Shown here piece after piece: positions 35,180-46,490 of a stretch of 64,000 nucleotides of DNA. The translations under genes and the position numbers were made by a program. The first letter of the stretch is position 1. Every line of letters starts with the position of its first letter. Location: NCBI RefSeq assembly GCF_947179515.1, contig NC_067472.1:166781275-166845274 (forward strand), written 5' to 3'. This stretch comes from Apodemus sylvaticus (Eukaryota; Chordata; Mammalia; Rodentia; Muridae). A model generated the notes under the pieces. The model had not been told where the DNA came from, did not search any database, and worked only from the letters and a program-made list of their open reading frames with translations.

Positions 35180-36529
35180 CTTTGAAAAACAGCTTTGTCC
35201 TTAAGAGTTTGTAGAAATTTCATAACGTCATTTGCTGATAATCCAAGATTAACTCAGTTAGGAAAAGTAGTCAATGTTGTAGAATGTGATTGATATTGGA
35301 CTTGTTATGAGTATGAGTGCAGCATTTCTGCAGCTATCTTGCTCAGGGCTTTACCAGCTCCATTTGGTGGGACTCCTTGTAAGCTCTATGGGGTTCAGGA
35401 GAGCTGTTAACCACTATTGACAAGTCGCTTCTTCAGCAGAAGGCTCATGAAAGTGCAATGAAGAGTTGCATTTCTTTGCTCACTTAATTTGATCATAGTT
35501 AAATCCTTGTTATATTTTGCAAAAATAAAAAAAAATCCTGTTTTAAAACAAACTTTTTCAGTGTTGATAGTTTAAATTGATAAGTCTTATAATCCCAGAT
35601 CTTACTAATTTCTGTAGGTTTTAAAGACTATATAGAACAATAATCTTTCTTATATAAATTTCTTAGTAAAGAAATAAACATTCTCAAGAGAAGTCTAGTA
35701 AATCACTATTCACCAAGTGGAGTCCTCAACTTCAAAGTCACTGTATGCTCCATTTTCAGCATTGGAAGAATGCAGTTAGTTTCCTAAGGAGATCCATGGA
35801 CTTCCATGCACATGGGAAGGTAGAGAGTGTCTGTGTCTGTCCTCTTTTCTTCCTTTCACAGTGTCTAACTTACCTTCCCATGGTTGAGTGTTGAATTTGT
35901 CATGGCTCTCCCCGTTTCTGACTGTGTAATTCCTCATGACGGGTTTCCAGTGAAGTCCTATAGAATAGGTTCCCTTGAAATCAGACTTGTTTCAAATTTA
36001 TACCATTTCCAGGAGCCAGTAGCATCCCTAAACTTAAATATGTACAGTTTAGTAAAATTTTATATAAAACAGAAATTCAATTTTAAAGCTGGAGTATGTG
36101 ATAATTTCAATTGCAGTACAATTAAGAGATTACAATATTAGTAGATTAAAGTAAATGAATCAACAGATTTTCTTAAGTTAGCCACATGACTCACAACCTA
36201 ACCAAGACACAAAACACTCTCTTATATCCCTTTAATTTTCATTTCTCCTCCAGTCAAATTTTTTATATCATAGGTAAATATGCTATCCATATTTCTGTTC
36301 CAAATTCAAATTTAGAGTGTTAATTGAAAGATTGTAATAAAATGCTTGATATACATATAGTTAAATAGTTATTATATTTGAACAAACTAACCGATATATC
36401 AGGTCATGTAAATATTCATTTTTTACTCCTTGTGTCAAAACTTCACACTTTGAAAAACTTCTGTATGCAATGAACTGTTACTACAAAGATCTCATGCTGT
36501 ATATTACTGCTGTAATTTGAATAAAATTG
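35180..36529. other. 3' flank of the receptor, 3'UTR then unique sequence
   Basis: The first several hundred bases are probably 3'UTR. The remainder is AT-rich with no recognised gene or mobile element. Confidence 0.5.
35524..35529 (+). terminator. Candidate poly(A) signal of the receptor gene
   Basis: AATAAA about 345 bases after the stop codon, followed by an A run. A second AATAAA lies at 35673. Either would give a 3'UTR of roughly 0.4-0.5 kb. Confidence 0.45.
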
Positions 36530-36845
36530 GCTACCATAGGCTCATATGTTTAAATGCTTACCCCCAGTTGGTGGAATTGATTAGGCAGGATTATGGGCAG
36601 AGGCCTTACAGTAGGAGATATGGCACCAGGGTTGTCTTTGACTGGGCAAATCCCCAGTGCTCCCACCCCCATTAGATGTAAGCTCTCAACAGTATCAGAA
36701 GCTGCCTGACTCCTGCCATGTTTCCTGCCATGGTGGTCATGCAGTACAAATCTCTGGGACTGTGATCTCCCAAATTAAATGTGTTATTTTATAAATTGCT
36801 TTTGCCATGGTTTCTCATCACAACAATAGAAATATAACTAAAACT
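36530..36845 (+). mobile_element. LTR-like repeat, 5' copy
   Basis: Runs from near CATAGGCTCATATGTTTAA to AGAAATATAACTAAAAC. The 3' half (GCTGCCTGACTCCTGCC, TGGTGGTCATG, TGCCATGG, then ACAATAGAAATATAACT) is matched, diverged, at 38360-38540. Same superfamily as the 62.9-kb repeat. Confidence 0.6.
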
Positions 36846-38160
36846 GAAACTGGTATCATAAACGATGTTTTTGTTGTAGCAGGCTTGATACCATTGCTTT
36901 TACAAGGAATGAGAAAGACTAAGGGATTTTGGACTAGGCAAACAATTGAGGTGGGGCTTACCAGACCATCCTATTAAGAACTTGAATGAAAGTGATACTG
37001 AGAGCTTTGCATACTAAGGAGGCCTAGCTCAAACAATTTTTGAGGGAAACAATTTTAGCAACTCAACTAGAAACAATTTTGGATATTTGTCACAAAATGG
37101 CTTCTTTTTATCCTTCTAAGAATATGCTTCAAACTAAACTAAAAAGTTTGGGAATAATTTCTTTCACAATGGATATTAGGTTTACACTAAAAATGAGTAG
37201 GGAAATATAAAATGTACAGTTGAAGATAAAAGGATAAGTATGATTTTTAATTTGGGAGAGAATTCTTGTGCTTAAAGACATGAGTAGTTTAAAGAAAATT
37301 TTAATGGGAAATGGAATAAATGATGTGCTGCTGCTCCAGGCAAGACATTACCCAGCTAAGCTTTCAACTTGCAAAAAGAAAATACCTAAAAACTCTGTTA
37401 AAGCAAAGAAAAATTTATTCAGCAAATGATAGCAATAAATCAAAGCTTATGAAAATGTAATGCAAGGATGTGAAGATATAGGATCTGTGCCTCTGTATGT
37501 GTGGGAACTTGTACTTGACAATCCAATACTGAGCAGAGGAATAGTTGGTGGTGTCAGTCTTCTGGTTCTGGCCTTTGAGTCAAGAAGGATGCAGGAGTAA
37601 AGGAGTTGTAGAATCTTCCTTCAAGGTTAGGCATGTATCAGAGAGTCCTTGCCTGGAGGCCTGGAAAAGCCATTTGTGGAAGCTGTGGAAATGAAGCCTA
37701 AATTTTACTGAAGACATCAAGATGTTGGAGATGCCAGAAGTATGGAATATCTGCCAATAAGTGCTTTGTAGAGATAGTGAAACCATCCCAAGAGAGAGAC
37801 ATGTATTGTGGCTGAAAAGCTGAAAGTACAGAGTCATCTCAGCCCTTTAACTAAAAGACGTGAAGCTACAGGATTCAGACTTTGCCATGCCGAATTTTGA
37901 TTCTGCTTGGCCCAGTATTTTCTCACTATGTCCCCATTCTTATCTTTTGGAATGGATGGTAATGTATGATTTGTGTCTCTGTTTGTTGGAACAATGTGCT
38001 TTGATTTTTGATTTGATAAGAAGTTACAATTAAGATATTGCCTTGAATATTGTAAGAGACATTGGACTTTTAAACTGTGTCAGGACTGTGAAAAATTGTG
38101 AGGACTTTTCAAGTTGGACTTACGGTGTTTTCCCCTTTGATATAGCTACAAGCTTATGTA
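36846..38160 (+). mobile_element. Non-coding internal region between LTR-like repeats
   Basis: About 1.3 kb without a long open frame. It contains a known rodent block order: GGTATCATAAACGATG, then a GATGTTGGAGATGCCAG region near 37720, then TTTGGAATGGATGGTAATG near 37955, and GACTGTGAAAAATTGTGAGG near 38085. It looks like the interior of a non-autonomous LTR retrotransposon. Confidence 0.5.
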
Positions 38161-38540
38161 GTCCAAGGACTGGAATGGGGTGACTTACCCAAAAATGTCC
38201 CCCTACAGCTTCATCTTTGGAATGCTTTTTTCCAAGCTGATGGAAATTTTGGGATGGATTAAAATGTGTGTCTATGTGGACGTATATCTCACTATGGGTT
38301 ATTTTTGAAGATTCAAAAGTCAGTATTATTCCCAGTGAGCTCTTTATCTGCCCCAAGCTTAAGAGTCAGATATAAGCTTTCAGCAACTGTCCCATTGTCA
38401 CAGCAAACTGCCTGACTCTTCTCAGGTTTCTGACCATGAGGGTCATGGATTCCACCCCATTGGAATAACGAGACTCCCTATGAAATATTTTTTATGAGTA
38501 GACTTGGTCATCATGACAACAGAAAAATAATTATGACACG
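38161..38540 (+). mobile_element. LTR-like repeat, 3' copy
   Basis: Diverged partner of 36530-36845, ending ACAACAGAAAAATAATTATGACAC. With the internal region it forms an LTR-internal-LTR unit of about 2 kb in the receptor's 3' flank. Confidence 0.5.
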
Positions 38541-38600
38541 TTCTTTTACTTCATAGTTTGTTATTTTTTTAAACTATGTTTTTCACCTTCTGTCTAACAT

Positions 38601-38830
38601 AAAGATTTGATGAGAAGCTGGAGAGATGGCTCAGTTGTTCAGAGCACTGACAGTACTTCCAGAGTTCCTGAGTTCATTTCCCAGCAACCACACGGTAGCT
38701 CACAAACATCTCTAATGGGAGCTGGTGCCCTCTTCTGGGGTGTCTGAAGATAATGACAGTGTGTGTACTCATATACATTCAATAAATAAATGTTTAAAAA
38801 AGCATTGTTAAAAAAAAGATTTGACGAGAA
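38601..38830 (+). mobile_element. B2 SINE with 16-bp TSD
   Basis: GCTGGAGAGATGGCTCAGTT (A-box region), GAGTTCATTTCCCAGCAACC (B-box region), GCCCTCTTCTGGGGTGTC and an AATAAATAAAT tail: a well-kept tRNA-derived B2. Flanking AAAGATTTGATGAGAA (38601) and AAAGATTTGACGAGAA (38815) are its TSD with one mismatch. Confidence 0.92.
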
Positions 38831-39102
38831 CTGCATTATTTTCTTATACATAGGCATATATTGTCAATATATAGATACTGACAATTTAAAATACATTCTT
38901 CTTCTAAATGAAATTATGTCATATATTTCTCTTTACATTTATCTTACATATTATAGCATGGCATACATTAAATCATCAATATGTAATATATAACCTGACC
39001 TCCAGGTTTTCAACAGTGGAGTAATCTCTGTGTTCTGTATGTGATTCCCACAGCTTCACAATAGGTTCCTTCATTGTTCCTAGCCTGGTTTGCTCCCCTA
39101 CC

Positions 39103-39156
39103 TTGAATTTTGTGAAATAAATATAAAGACATAACAATATTGCTACTAGGTGCCTG
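39103..39156. repeat. Unusually long flanking duplication, left copy
   Basis: 54 bases starting TTGAATTTTGTGAAATAA, repeated at 40355-40408 with four mismatches, on either side of an antisense L1. Typical L1 TSDs are 7-20 bp. Confidence 0.85.
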
Positions 39157-40322
39157 TTTTTTTTTTATTTTTTTTAATTTTCTATATTCTTTATTTACAT
39201 TCCAAATGATTTTCCCTTTTCCAGTTCCTCCTGCCCCATAAATCCCATTAGCCCTCTTCCCTCTGCCCATTCCCCAATCAACTCCCTCCCACTTCTTTGT
39301 TCTGGTAATCCTGTATATTGCTGCATCAAACCATTCCAGGAACAGTGACCTCTCCGTCCTTCTTCATGGGAATCATTTGATATATGAAATGTGTCTTGGC
39401 TATTCAGACCTTCTGGGCTAATATCCACTTATCAGTGACTGCATTCCACGTGTGTTCTTTTGTAAACGGATGTAACCTCACTTAGGATGATACATTCCCG
39501 TTCCATCCATTTACCTAAGAATTTCATGAATTCATTGTTTTTAATTGCTGGGTAGTAGTCCATTGAATAAATATACCACATTTTCTGTATTCATTTCTCC
39601 AGTGAGGGACATCTGGGTTCTTTCCAGCTTCTGGCTATTATAAATAAGGCTGCAATGAACATAGTGGAGCATGTGTCCTTATTGCATGCCGGGGAATCTT
39701 CTGGGTATATGCCCAGGAGTGGTATAGTAGGGTCCTCTGGAAGTGTCATGCCCAGTTTTCTGAGGAACTGCCAGACTGATTTCCAGACAGGTTGTACCAG
39801 CTTGCACTCCCACCACCAGTGGAGGAGTGTTCTTCTTTCTCCACATCCTCACCAATACCTGCTGTCCCCTGAGGTTTTAATCTTAGCCATTCTGACTGGT
39901 GTGAGGTGAAATCTCAGTGTAGTTTTGATTTGCATTTCTCTAATGACTAATGATGTTGAACATTTCCTAAGGTGTTTCTCAGCCATCCGAAATTCTTCAG
40001 GTGAAAATTCTTTGTTTGGCTCTCTACCCCATTTTTAAATAAGGTTATTTGTCTCTCTGGAGTCTAACTTCTTGAGTTCTTTGTATATGTTGGATATTAG
40101 CCCTCTGTTGGATGTAGGTTTGGTGAAGATCTTTTCCCATTTTATTGGTAGCCATTTTGTCTTTTTGACAATGTCCTTTGCCTTACAGAAACTTTGTAAT
40201 TTTTTGAGGTCCAATTTGTCAATTCTTGATCTTAGTGCATAAGATATTGGTGTTCTGTTCAAAAAAATTTCCTCTGTGCCCATGTGCTCAATGCTCTCCT
40301 CCAGGCTTTTTCTATTGGTTTC
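39157..40322 (-). mobile_element. L1 ORF2 C-terminal part and 3'UTR, antisense
   Basis: T-rich tail at 39157-39180, 3'UTR, then the ORF2 C-terminus back to about the KKLGK region. More diverged than the youngest copies, with frames broken in several places. A TTCTATTA-rich patch (40323-40354) sits between its 5' end and the right duplication. Confidence 0.9.
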
Positions 40323-40354
40323 TATTATTATTCTATTATTCCATTATTCTATTA

Positions 40355-40408
40355 TTGAATTTTGTGAAATAAATATAAAGATATAACAATATTACTACTA
40401 GATACCTG
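40355..40408. repeat. Unusually long flanking duplication, right copy
   Basis: Partner of 39103-39156. All four differences are transitions, with the G or C in the left copy. Confidence 0.85.
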
Positions 40409-40674
40409 TTTTTAATGTCATGTGAGAATAAAATTAGATGATGGACAAAGATATGTTACTAGGATACATGCCCTCCCTTATTTTCTGGTTTCCTACAATC
40501 CTGCTTTCCAGCTCCTCAATCTTTTCTGAACATCATGTGTGGGACCCATTTATACATGTATTGATTGTGACTGGACTCCACAAATCTGTACTTTTTTCTG
40601 GTTTTCTTTAGTTTTCTCCATCTGTTACAAAGAGAACTTTTCACAATGATAGGTGAGGACTACATTTAGATGTG
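40409..40674. other. Short unique stretch
   Basis: No gene or family recognised. Confidence 0.45.
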
Positions 40675-40762
40675 CTTTCATTGTGTGCCAAAGATTTGGG
40701 TATGTTGTGCCTTCATTTTCATTAAATTCTAAAAAGTCTCTGATTTCTTTCTTTATTTCTTC
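40675..40762 (-). mobile_element. Small L1 ORF2 fragment, antisense
   Basis: TTTCATTGTGTGCCAAAG followed by CATTTTCATTAAATTCTAAA matches the ORF2 region between the endonuclease and RT (compare 9320-9400). Confidence 0.7.
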
Positions 40763-40769
40763 TTTGGCC

Positions 40770-40852
40770 AAATGGCAAAGGGCAAACACAGGAACACTAC
40801 TAACAGAAATCTAGGCAATATGGCAGCGTCTGAACCAAACTCTCCAACATCA
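40770..40852 (+). pseudogene. L1 ORF1 start, sense fragment
   Basis: ATGGCAAAGGGCAAACACAG followed by CCAAACTCTCCAACATCA is the first 27 or so codons of ORF1 in sense. It is immediately followed by ORF1 in the opposite orientation. Confidence 0.8.
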
Positions 40853-41265
40853 TGGTTTTGCCTAGCTCCTTCACTTGCTTGTTTGTGTTTTCCTGTAATT
40901 CTTTAAGAGATTTTTGTGTTTCCTCTTTCACGACCTCAGCCTGTTGACAAAAGTTCTCCTGTATTTCTTTAAGAGATTTTTGCGTTTCCTCCTTATTGGC
41001 CTTTGTATTCTCCTGAATTTCTTTCTATGATTTTTGTTTCCCTTGTAAGGACTTCTAACTTTTGATCCATTTTCTCCTGAATTTCTTTAAGTATGTCCTT
41101 CATGTGTTCCTCTACCAGCATCATGACCAGTGATTTCAAATCAAAATCTTGTTTTACTGGTGTGATGGGGTATCCAGGACATGCTGTTAAAAGAGAATTT
41201 GGTTCAGATGCTGCCATATTGCCTTGATTTCTGTTAGTGATGTTCCTGCATTTGCCTTTTGCCAT
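40853..41265 (-). pseudogene. L1 ORF1 N-terminal half, antisense
   Basis: Minus-strand coiled-coil region and N-terminus back to MAKGKCRNITNRNQGNMAAS at 41265. With the 40770 fragment it makes an inverted arrangement of two ORF1 N-termini. Confidence 0.85.
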
Positions 41266-41730
41266 CTAGTTCTCACTGGTGTTAGTTGGTCTTGTTGTCA
41301 ATGCTGGACTCCCCAGTGCAGGCTGCCTCTTCCCAGCTGACTTCTGGTGCACAGCTGACCTCCTGCACTGCCTGGAGACAGGGTGCTGTGGCCCAGTCTG
41401 TTCAGATGCTGAAGCAGAGACCTGAATGCTCCTTCCCGGAGCCCACTGGACTCACCAGAGCACACTGACTCCTCCCAACCATGCTCCCAGGTGCCCCTCT
41501 GGCCTCTAGCAGGGCCTGGAGATGTGGTGTTGTAACCCAGGCTGTTCTGGATCCCGAAGAAGAGATCTGAAGGCTCCTGCCAGAGGCCAAAGGACTGGAA
41601 CCCAAGTTCTGTGGAGCCCGGCCCACTGGAGCACAGCACTCCTCCCAGCCTGCCTCTGGGTGCACAGCAGGCTTCCTGCACTTCCTGGAGACTGGGTACC
41701 ATGGTCCAGGCTGTTCAGATCCCGAAGCAG
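41266..41730 (-). mobile_element. L1 5'UTR with about 150-bp monomers, antisense
   Basis: Leader upstream of the 41.3-kb ORF1. Three related units recur near 41397, 41541 and 41707, each with a block like GCTGTTCAGATCCCGAAGC, plus GCACAGCAGGCTTCCTGCAC-type blocks. GC-rich compared with its surroundings, as expected for an L1 promoter. Confidence 0.65.
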
Positions 41731-41734
41731 AGGA

Positions 41735-41932
41735 TAAACGAGACCTTATAAAATTGAAAAACTTCTGTAAAGCAAAGGACACTGTCAATAGGACAAAACA
41801 GCCACCTACATATTTGGAAAAAAATATTTACCAACCCTACATCCTATAGAAGGCCAATATCCATAATATACAAAGAACTCAAGAAGATAAACTCCAAGGC
41901 ACCAAATAACCCTGTTAAAAAGCAGAGTGCCA
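41735..41932 (+). mobile_element. Old sense L1 ORF2, first visible part
   Basis: Degraded ORF2 (GAGACCTTATAAAATTG to GTTAAAAAGCAGAGTGCCA). It continues at 43031 after a younger insertion, then at 43926 and 50871. It is the host for three later L1s. Confidence 0.8.
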
Positions 41933-43030
41933 GGCAATAGCGTATGGTCTAAGAGCAAGAATTGACAAATGGGACCTCATAAGGTTACAGAGTTTCTGTA
42001 AGGCAAAGGACACCATCAAGAGGACAGATCGGCAACCAACAAATTGGGAAAAGATCTTCACCAATCCTACATCAGATAGAGGGCTAATATCCAATATATA
42101 TAAAGAACTCAAGAAGTTAGACTCCAGAAAACCGAACAATCCTATTAAAAAATGGGGTACAGAGTTAAACAAAGAATTCTCACCTGAAGAACTTCGGATG
42201 GCGGAGAAGCATCTTAAAAAATGCTCAACTTCATTAGTCATTAGGGAAATGCAAATCAAAACAACCCTAAGATTTCATCTTACATCAGTCAGAATGGCTA
42301 AGATTAAAAATTCAGGAGACAGCAGGTGTTGGAGAGGGTGTGGAGAAAGAGGAACACTCCTCCACTGCTGGTGGGGTTGCAAATTGGTACAACCACTCTG
42401 GAAATCAGTCTGGCGGTTCCTCTGAAAATTGGGCACCTCACTTCCAGAATATCCTGCTATACCACTCCTGGGCATATATCCAGAGGATTCCCCACCATGT
42501 AATAAGGATACATGCTCTACTATGTTCATAGCAGCCCTATTTATAATTGCCAGATGCTGGAAAGAACCCAGGTATCCCTCAACAGAAGAGTGGATGCAAA
42601 AAATGTGGTATATCTACACAATGGAGTACTATTCAGCCATTAGAAACAATGAATTCATGAAATTCTTAGGCAAATGGATGGAGCTAGAGAACATCATACT
42701 AAGTGAGGTAACCCAGACTCAAAAGGTAAATCATGGTATGCACTCACTAATAAGTGGTTATTAACCTAGAAAACTGGAATACCCAAAACATAATCCACAC
42801 ATCAAATGAGATACATGAAGAAAGGAGGAGTGGCCCCTGCTTCTGGAAAGACTCAGTGAAACAGTATTCGGCAAAACGAGAACGGGGAAGTGGGAAGGGG
42901 TGGGAGGGAGGACAGGGGAAGAGAAGGGGGCTTACGGGACTTTCGGGGAGTGGCGCGGCTAGAAAAGAGGAAATCATTTGAAATGTAAATAAATTATATC
43001 GAATAAAAAAATTTAAGAAAAAAAAAAAAA
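41933..43030 (+). mobile_element. Young 5'-truncated L1 with TSD, nested in an older L1
   Basis: Begins in ORF2 at the IAYGLRARIDKWD region and runs to the A tail at 43018-43030. GCAGAGTGCCA (with up to five preceding A) is duplicated at 41917-41932 and 43026-43041. Near identity to the copies at 10.4 and 62 kb marks the same young subfamily. The ORF2 C-terminal frame is mostly open but is split near 42425. Confidence 0.93.
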
Positions 43031-43195
43031 GCAGAGTGCCAAGCTAAACAAAGAACTCTCGACCAAGGAATTTCAAATGGCTGAGAAGCACTTAAAGAAA
43101 TGTTCAACATCCTTAGTCATCAGGGAAATGCAAATCAAAATGACCCTGAGATTCCACCTTATGCCAATCAGAATAGGTAAGTTCAAAATCTCAGA
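43031..43195 (+). mobile_element. Old sense L1 ORF2, second part
   Basis: Resumes at GCAGAGTGCCAAGCTAAAC and runs to TTCAAAATCTCAGATG, where another insertion begins. Confidence 0.8.
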
Positions 43196-43925
43196 TGCCT
43201 TTCTTCTGATTGATGCCTGACAAGGCAATCCTCTGTTACATATGCAGCTGGAGCCATGTGTACTCCTTGGTTCATGACTTAGTCTCTGGGAGCTCTGAGG
43301 GGTCTGGTTTGTTGATATTGTTGTTCTTCCTATGAGATTGCAAACCCTTTCAGCTCCTTCAGTCCTTTCTCTAACTGGCCCAATAGGATAACTGGGCTTA
43401 GATCAATGGTTGGCTGAGAGCATTCGCCTCTGCATTTGTAAAGCTCTGAAAGGGCCTCTCAGGAGACAGCCATATGAGGTTCCTTTCATCATTTCTTGGC
43501 ATCCAAAATAGCGTTGGAGTTTGGTGGCTGTATATGGGATGAATCTCCAGGTGGGACAGTCTGTGCATGGCCTTTCCAGCAGTCTCTGCTCTACACTTTA
43601 TCTCCATATTTGCTCCTGTGAGTATGTTGTTCCCCTTTTCAGAAGAACCAAAGCATTAATACTTTGGTCTTCCTTCTTCTTGATCTTCATGTGGTCCGTG
43701 ATGCCCCAGTGTAGGGGAATTGAGGGCAGAGAGGTGGGAGTGGGGTGGGTGGAAGAACACCCTCATAAACGCAGGAGGAAGGAAGATGAGATAGAGATTT
43801 CTGGGAGGAGGAAGCAGGAAAGGGGAATAACATTTGAAATGTAAATAAAGAAAATATCCAACTGAAAAAATTTTAAAAAATTAAAGAGGATACAAGGATG
43901 AGGGAGCTATAAAGATAACTATCTT
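43196..43925. mobile_element. L1 3'UTR-only insertion with internal inversion
   Basis: 43196-43694 is an L1 3'UTR on the minus strand (ATTTGCTCCTGTGAGTATG and CCAATGGTTGG-like blocks). 43695-43870 is the following part of the 3'UTR in sense (CCCAGTGTAGGGGAATTG to AATGTAAATAAAGAAAATAT). The inverted then sense order matches twin priming at very short range. About 45 bp of unclear sequence precedes the host's resumption. Confidence 0.65.
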
Positions 43926-45039
43926 GAAAAAAACCTCATGTAACAGCAGATGTTGGCAAGAATGTGGAGAAAGTGGAACACTCCTCCATTGTGGATGGGA
44001 TTGCAAACTTGTACAACCACTCTTGAAATCACTCTGGTGGTTCCTGAAAAAATTGAAATTAGTTCTACGTGAGGACTTAGCCTTACCACTCCTGGGCATA
44101 TACCCAAAAGATGCTTCAACATATAACAAGGATCCGCTGTGTTTATAACAGTCTTATAATAGCTAGAAGGTGGAAACAACCCAGATGTTCCTCAACAGAA
44201 GAATGGATACAAAAAATGTGGTACATATACACAATGGAGTACTATACAGTGATTAAAACAATGACTTTATGAAATTCTTAGGCAAATGGATGGAACTAGA
44301 AAATATCATGCTGAGTGAGGTAACCCAGACACAAAAGAACACACATGGTATGTACTCCTTAATAAGTGGATATTAGCTCAAAAGCTCACAATGCCCATGA
44401 TACAACACACAGACCACATGGAGCATAGAAGGAAGGAAAACCAGGGTAGATGCTACAGTCCTGCATTTAGTAGGCAACAGGACTATTGTGGAAGGTAGAG
44501 GGAGAGGGGGACCTGGGATGGAGACAGAAGGGGGAGAAAATATGGAGGGCAGTATCAGGAACTGCAGGAGATGTCAGAGATGTACAGAAGATCAGGAAAT
44601 CAAACAAAAACGTGTAACAGGGGGCATGAGTAACTGGGGATAGCCACTGGAGGATCCCAGACACCAAGGAAAAGTGAGGTTCCCAGGACCCAATGGGCAT
44701 GACTTTAGCCAAAATGAGCGGAGAATGGGAAGATAGATCCTGTTGAGATCACCTCCAGTAGATAGGCATGTTCCGTGGTCCAGGGATGTGGCTACCAACC
44801 CATCTCAAAGTTATTAACCCAGAAATGTTTCTGTCCAATGGAAGAACAGGGACAAAAATGGAACAAAATCTGAAGGAAGGGCCAACCAGGGACTGACCTG
44901 CTCAGGGATCCATCATGTCTGCAGACACCAAACCTGTGGTCAAGAGGTGCTTTTTGACAGCAACTTAGTGTGGCAGTTCCTTGGGAGGTCCAGCTAGCAA
45001 CTGACCAATGTAGATGAAGATGTTTAAGAGCCAACCATC
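43926..45039 (+). mobile_element. Old sense L1 ORF2 end and 3'UTR (Lx-like), first part
   Basis: ORF2 C-terminal region (TGTAACAGCAGATGTTGG to the LISGY-like end near 44370), then a long 3'UTR with Lx blocks (ATGCTACAGTCCTGCA, CATCTCAAAGTTATTAACCC, TCTGCAGACACCAAACC). It is interrupted at 45039 and continues at 50871. Confidence 0.8.
45026..45039. repeat. TSD of the 5.8-kb L1, left copy
   Basis: AAGAGCCAACCATC, matched at 50857-50870 with one C/T change. Confidence 0.85.
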
Positions 45040-45508
45040 AATGGTCTACTCTGCTGTAGAGAAGTCGGCAGCCACCATCTTTGTCCCCAACTGGATGGGA
45101 CAGGTGACCCCAGGTACTGAGTTACCCTGAGTCTAAGACTTCTGGGGACACAGATCACAGAGCTGCAGATTACTGCCTGTGCCCAGGACCTGGGAAAGCA
45201 GTGGTTCGTCTGTGTGACAGCCAGGCATGGGGCAGGTGCCCTGTGGGATCCCTGCTGCCATCTTTGCTCCCTGACAGAACAGACCGGCAGTACCAGGTTC
45301 ATTCCACAGAGACAACCCAAGTATAACATTGCTTGGGGCAGGACACACCAGGGCTCCAACAGCACCCAAGAGGAGGGCAGCACATCAGCAATCTATGCCA
45401 GGGGAAAGCCAGCCATCCAGTGTTGTGGAAATAGCCTTACAGGCTCAAAGGAGGTTGAAGCATCATCCAGTGACAACAAGTCCAACTAACACCAGTGAGA
45501 ACTAGATA

Positions 45509-46490
45509 GCAAAATGCAAACATAGGAACGTTACTAACAGAAATCAAGGCAATATGGCAACATCTGAAAACAATTCTCCATTAAGAGCAAGTCCTAGATA
45601 CCCCAACACACCAGAAAAACAAGATTTGGATTTAAAATCACTGGTCATGATGCTATTACAGGAACACATGAAGGGCATAAATAAATCTCTTAGCGAAAGT
45701 AAGGAGGAAATAGATAAAAACTTAGAAGCCCTTACAAGGGAAACACAAAAATCATTAAAAGAAATTCAGGAGAATACGGGTCAAAAAACAGAAGCCAATA
45801 AGGAGGAAATGCAAAAATCACTTAAAGAAATACAGGAGAACTTTGGTCAATAGACTGAGGTCAAGAAAGAGGAAACACAAAAATCTCTTAAAGAATTACA
45901 GGAAAACACAAGCAAGTGAAGGAGCTGAGCAAAAACATCCAGGATCTAAAAGCAGAAGTAGAAACAATTAAGAAATCACAAAGGGAGACAACATTGGAGA
46001 TAGAAACCCTTGGGAAGAAATGAGGGGCCATAGATGCAAATATCAACAGAATACAAGAGATAGAAGAAAGAATCTCAGATACCGAAGATACCATAGAAAC
46101 CATGGACTCAACTGTCAAAGAAATGCAAAATGCAAAAAACTTGTAACCCAAAACATCCAGGAAATCCAGGACACAATGAGAAGGCCAAACGTAAGGATTA
46201 TAGGCATAGGCAACAGTGAAGATTTACAACTTAAAGGGCTAGCAAATATCTTCAATAAAATTATGGAAGAAAACTTCCCTAACCTAAAGAGAGAGATTCC
46301 CATGAATATACAAGAAGCCTACAGAACTCCAAATAGACTGGACCAGAACAGAAATACTTCCCGTCACATAATAATCAAAACCCAACATGTACTAAACAAA
46401 TAAAGAATATTAAAGGCAGTAAGAGAAAAGGGCCAAGTAACATATAAAAGACGACCTATCAGAATCATACCAGGCTTCTCACCAGAGACT
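45509..46490 (+). pseudogene. L1 ORF1 (RNA-binding chaperone), broken
   Basis: Coiled coil with heptad-like KEIQEN repeats (45650-45850), then the RNA-recognition region (MRRPNVRIIGIGNSEDLQLK near 46200). The start codon is lost, there is a stop at 45851, and frameshifts occur near 45915 and 46130. The intact L1 protein would trimerise and coat L1 RNA. Confidence 0.85.

Noticed and set aside
38617..38700. tRNA gene
   Set aside because: The A- and B-box-like sequences belong to a B2 SINE with tail and TSD, and no tRNA cloverleaf is expected.
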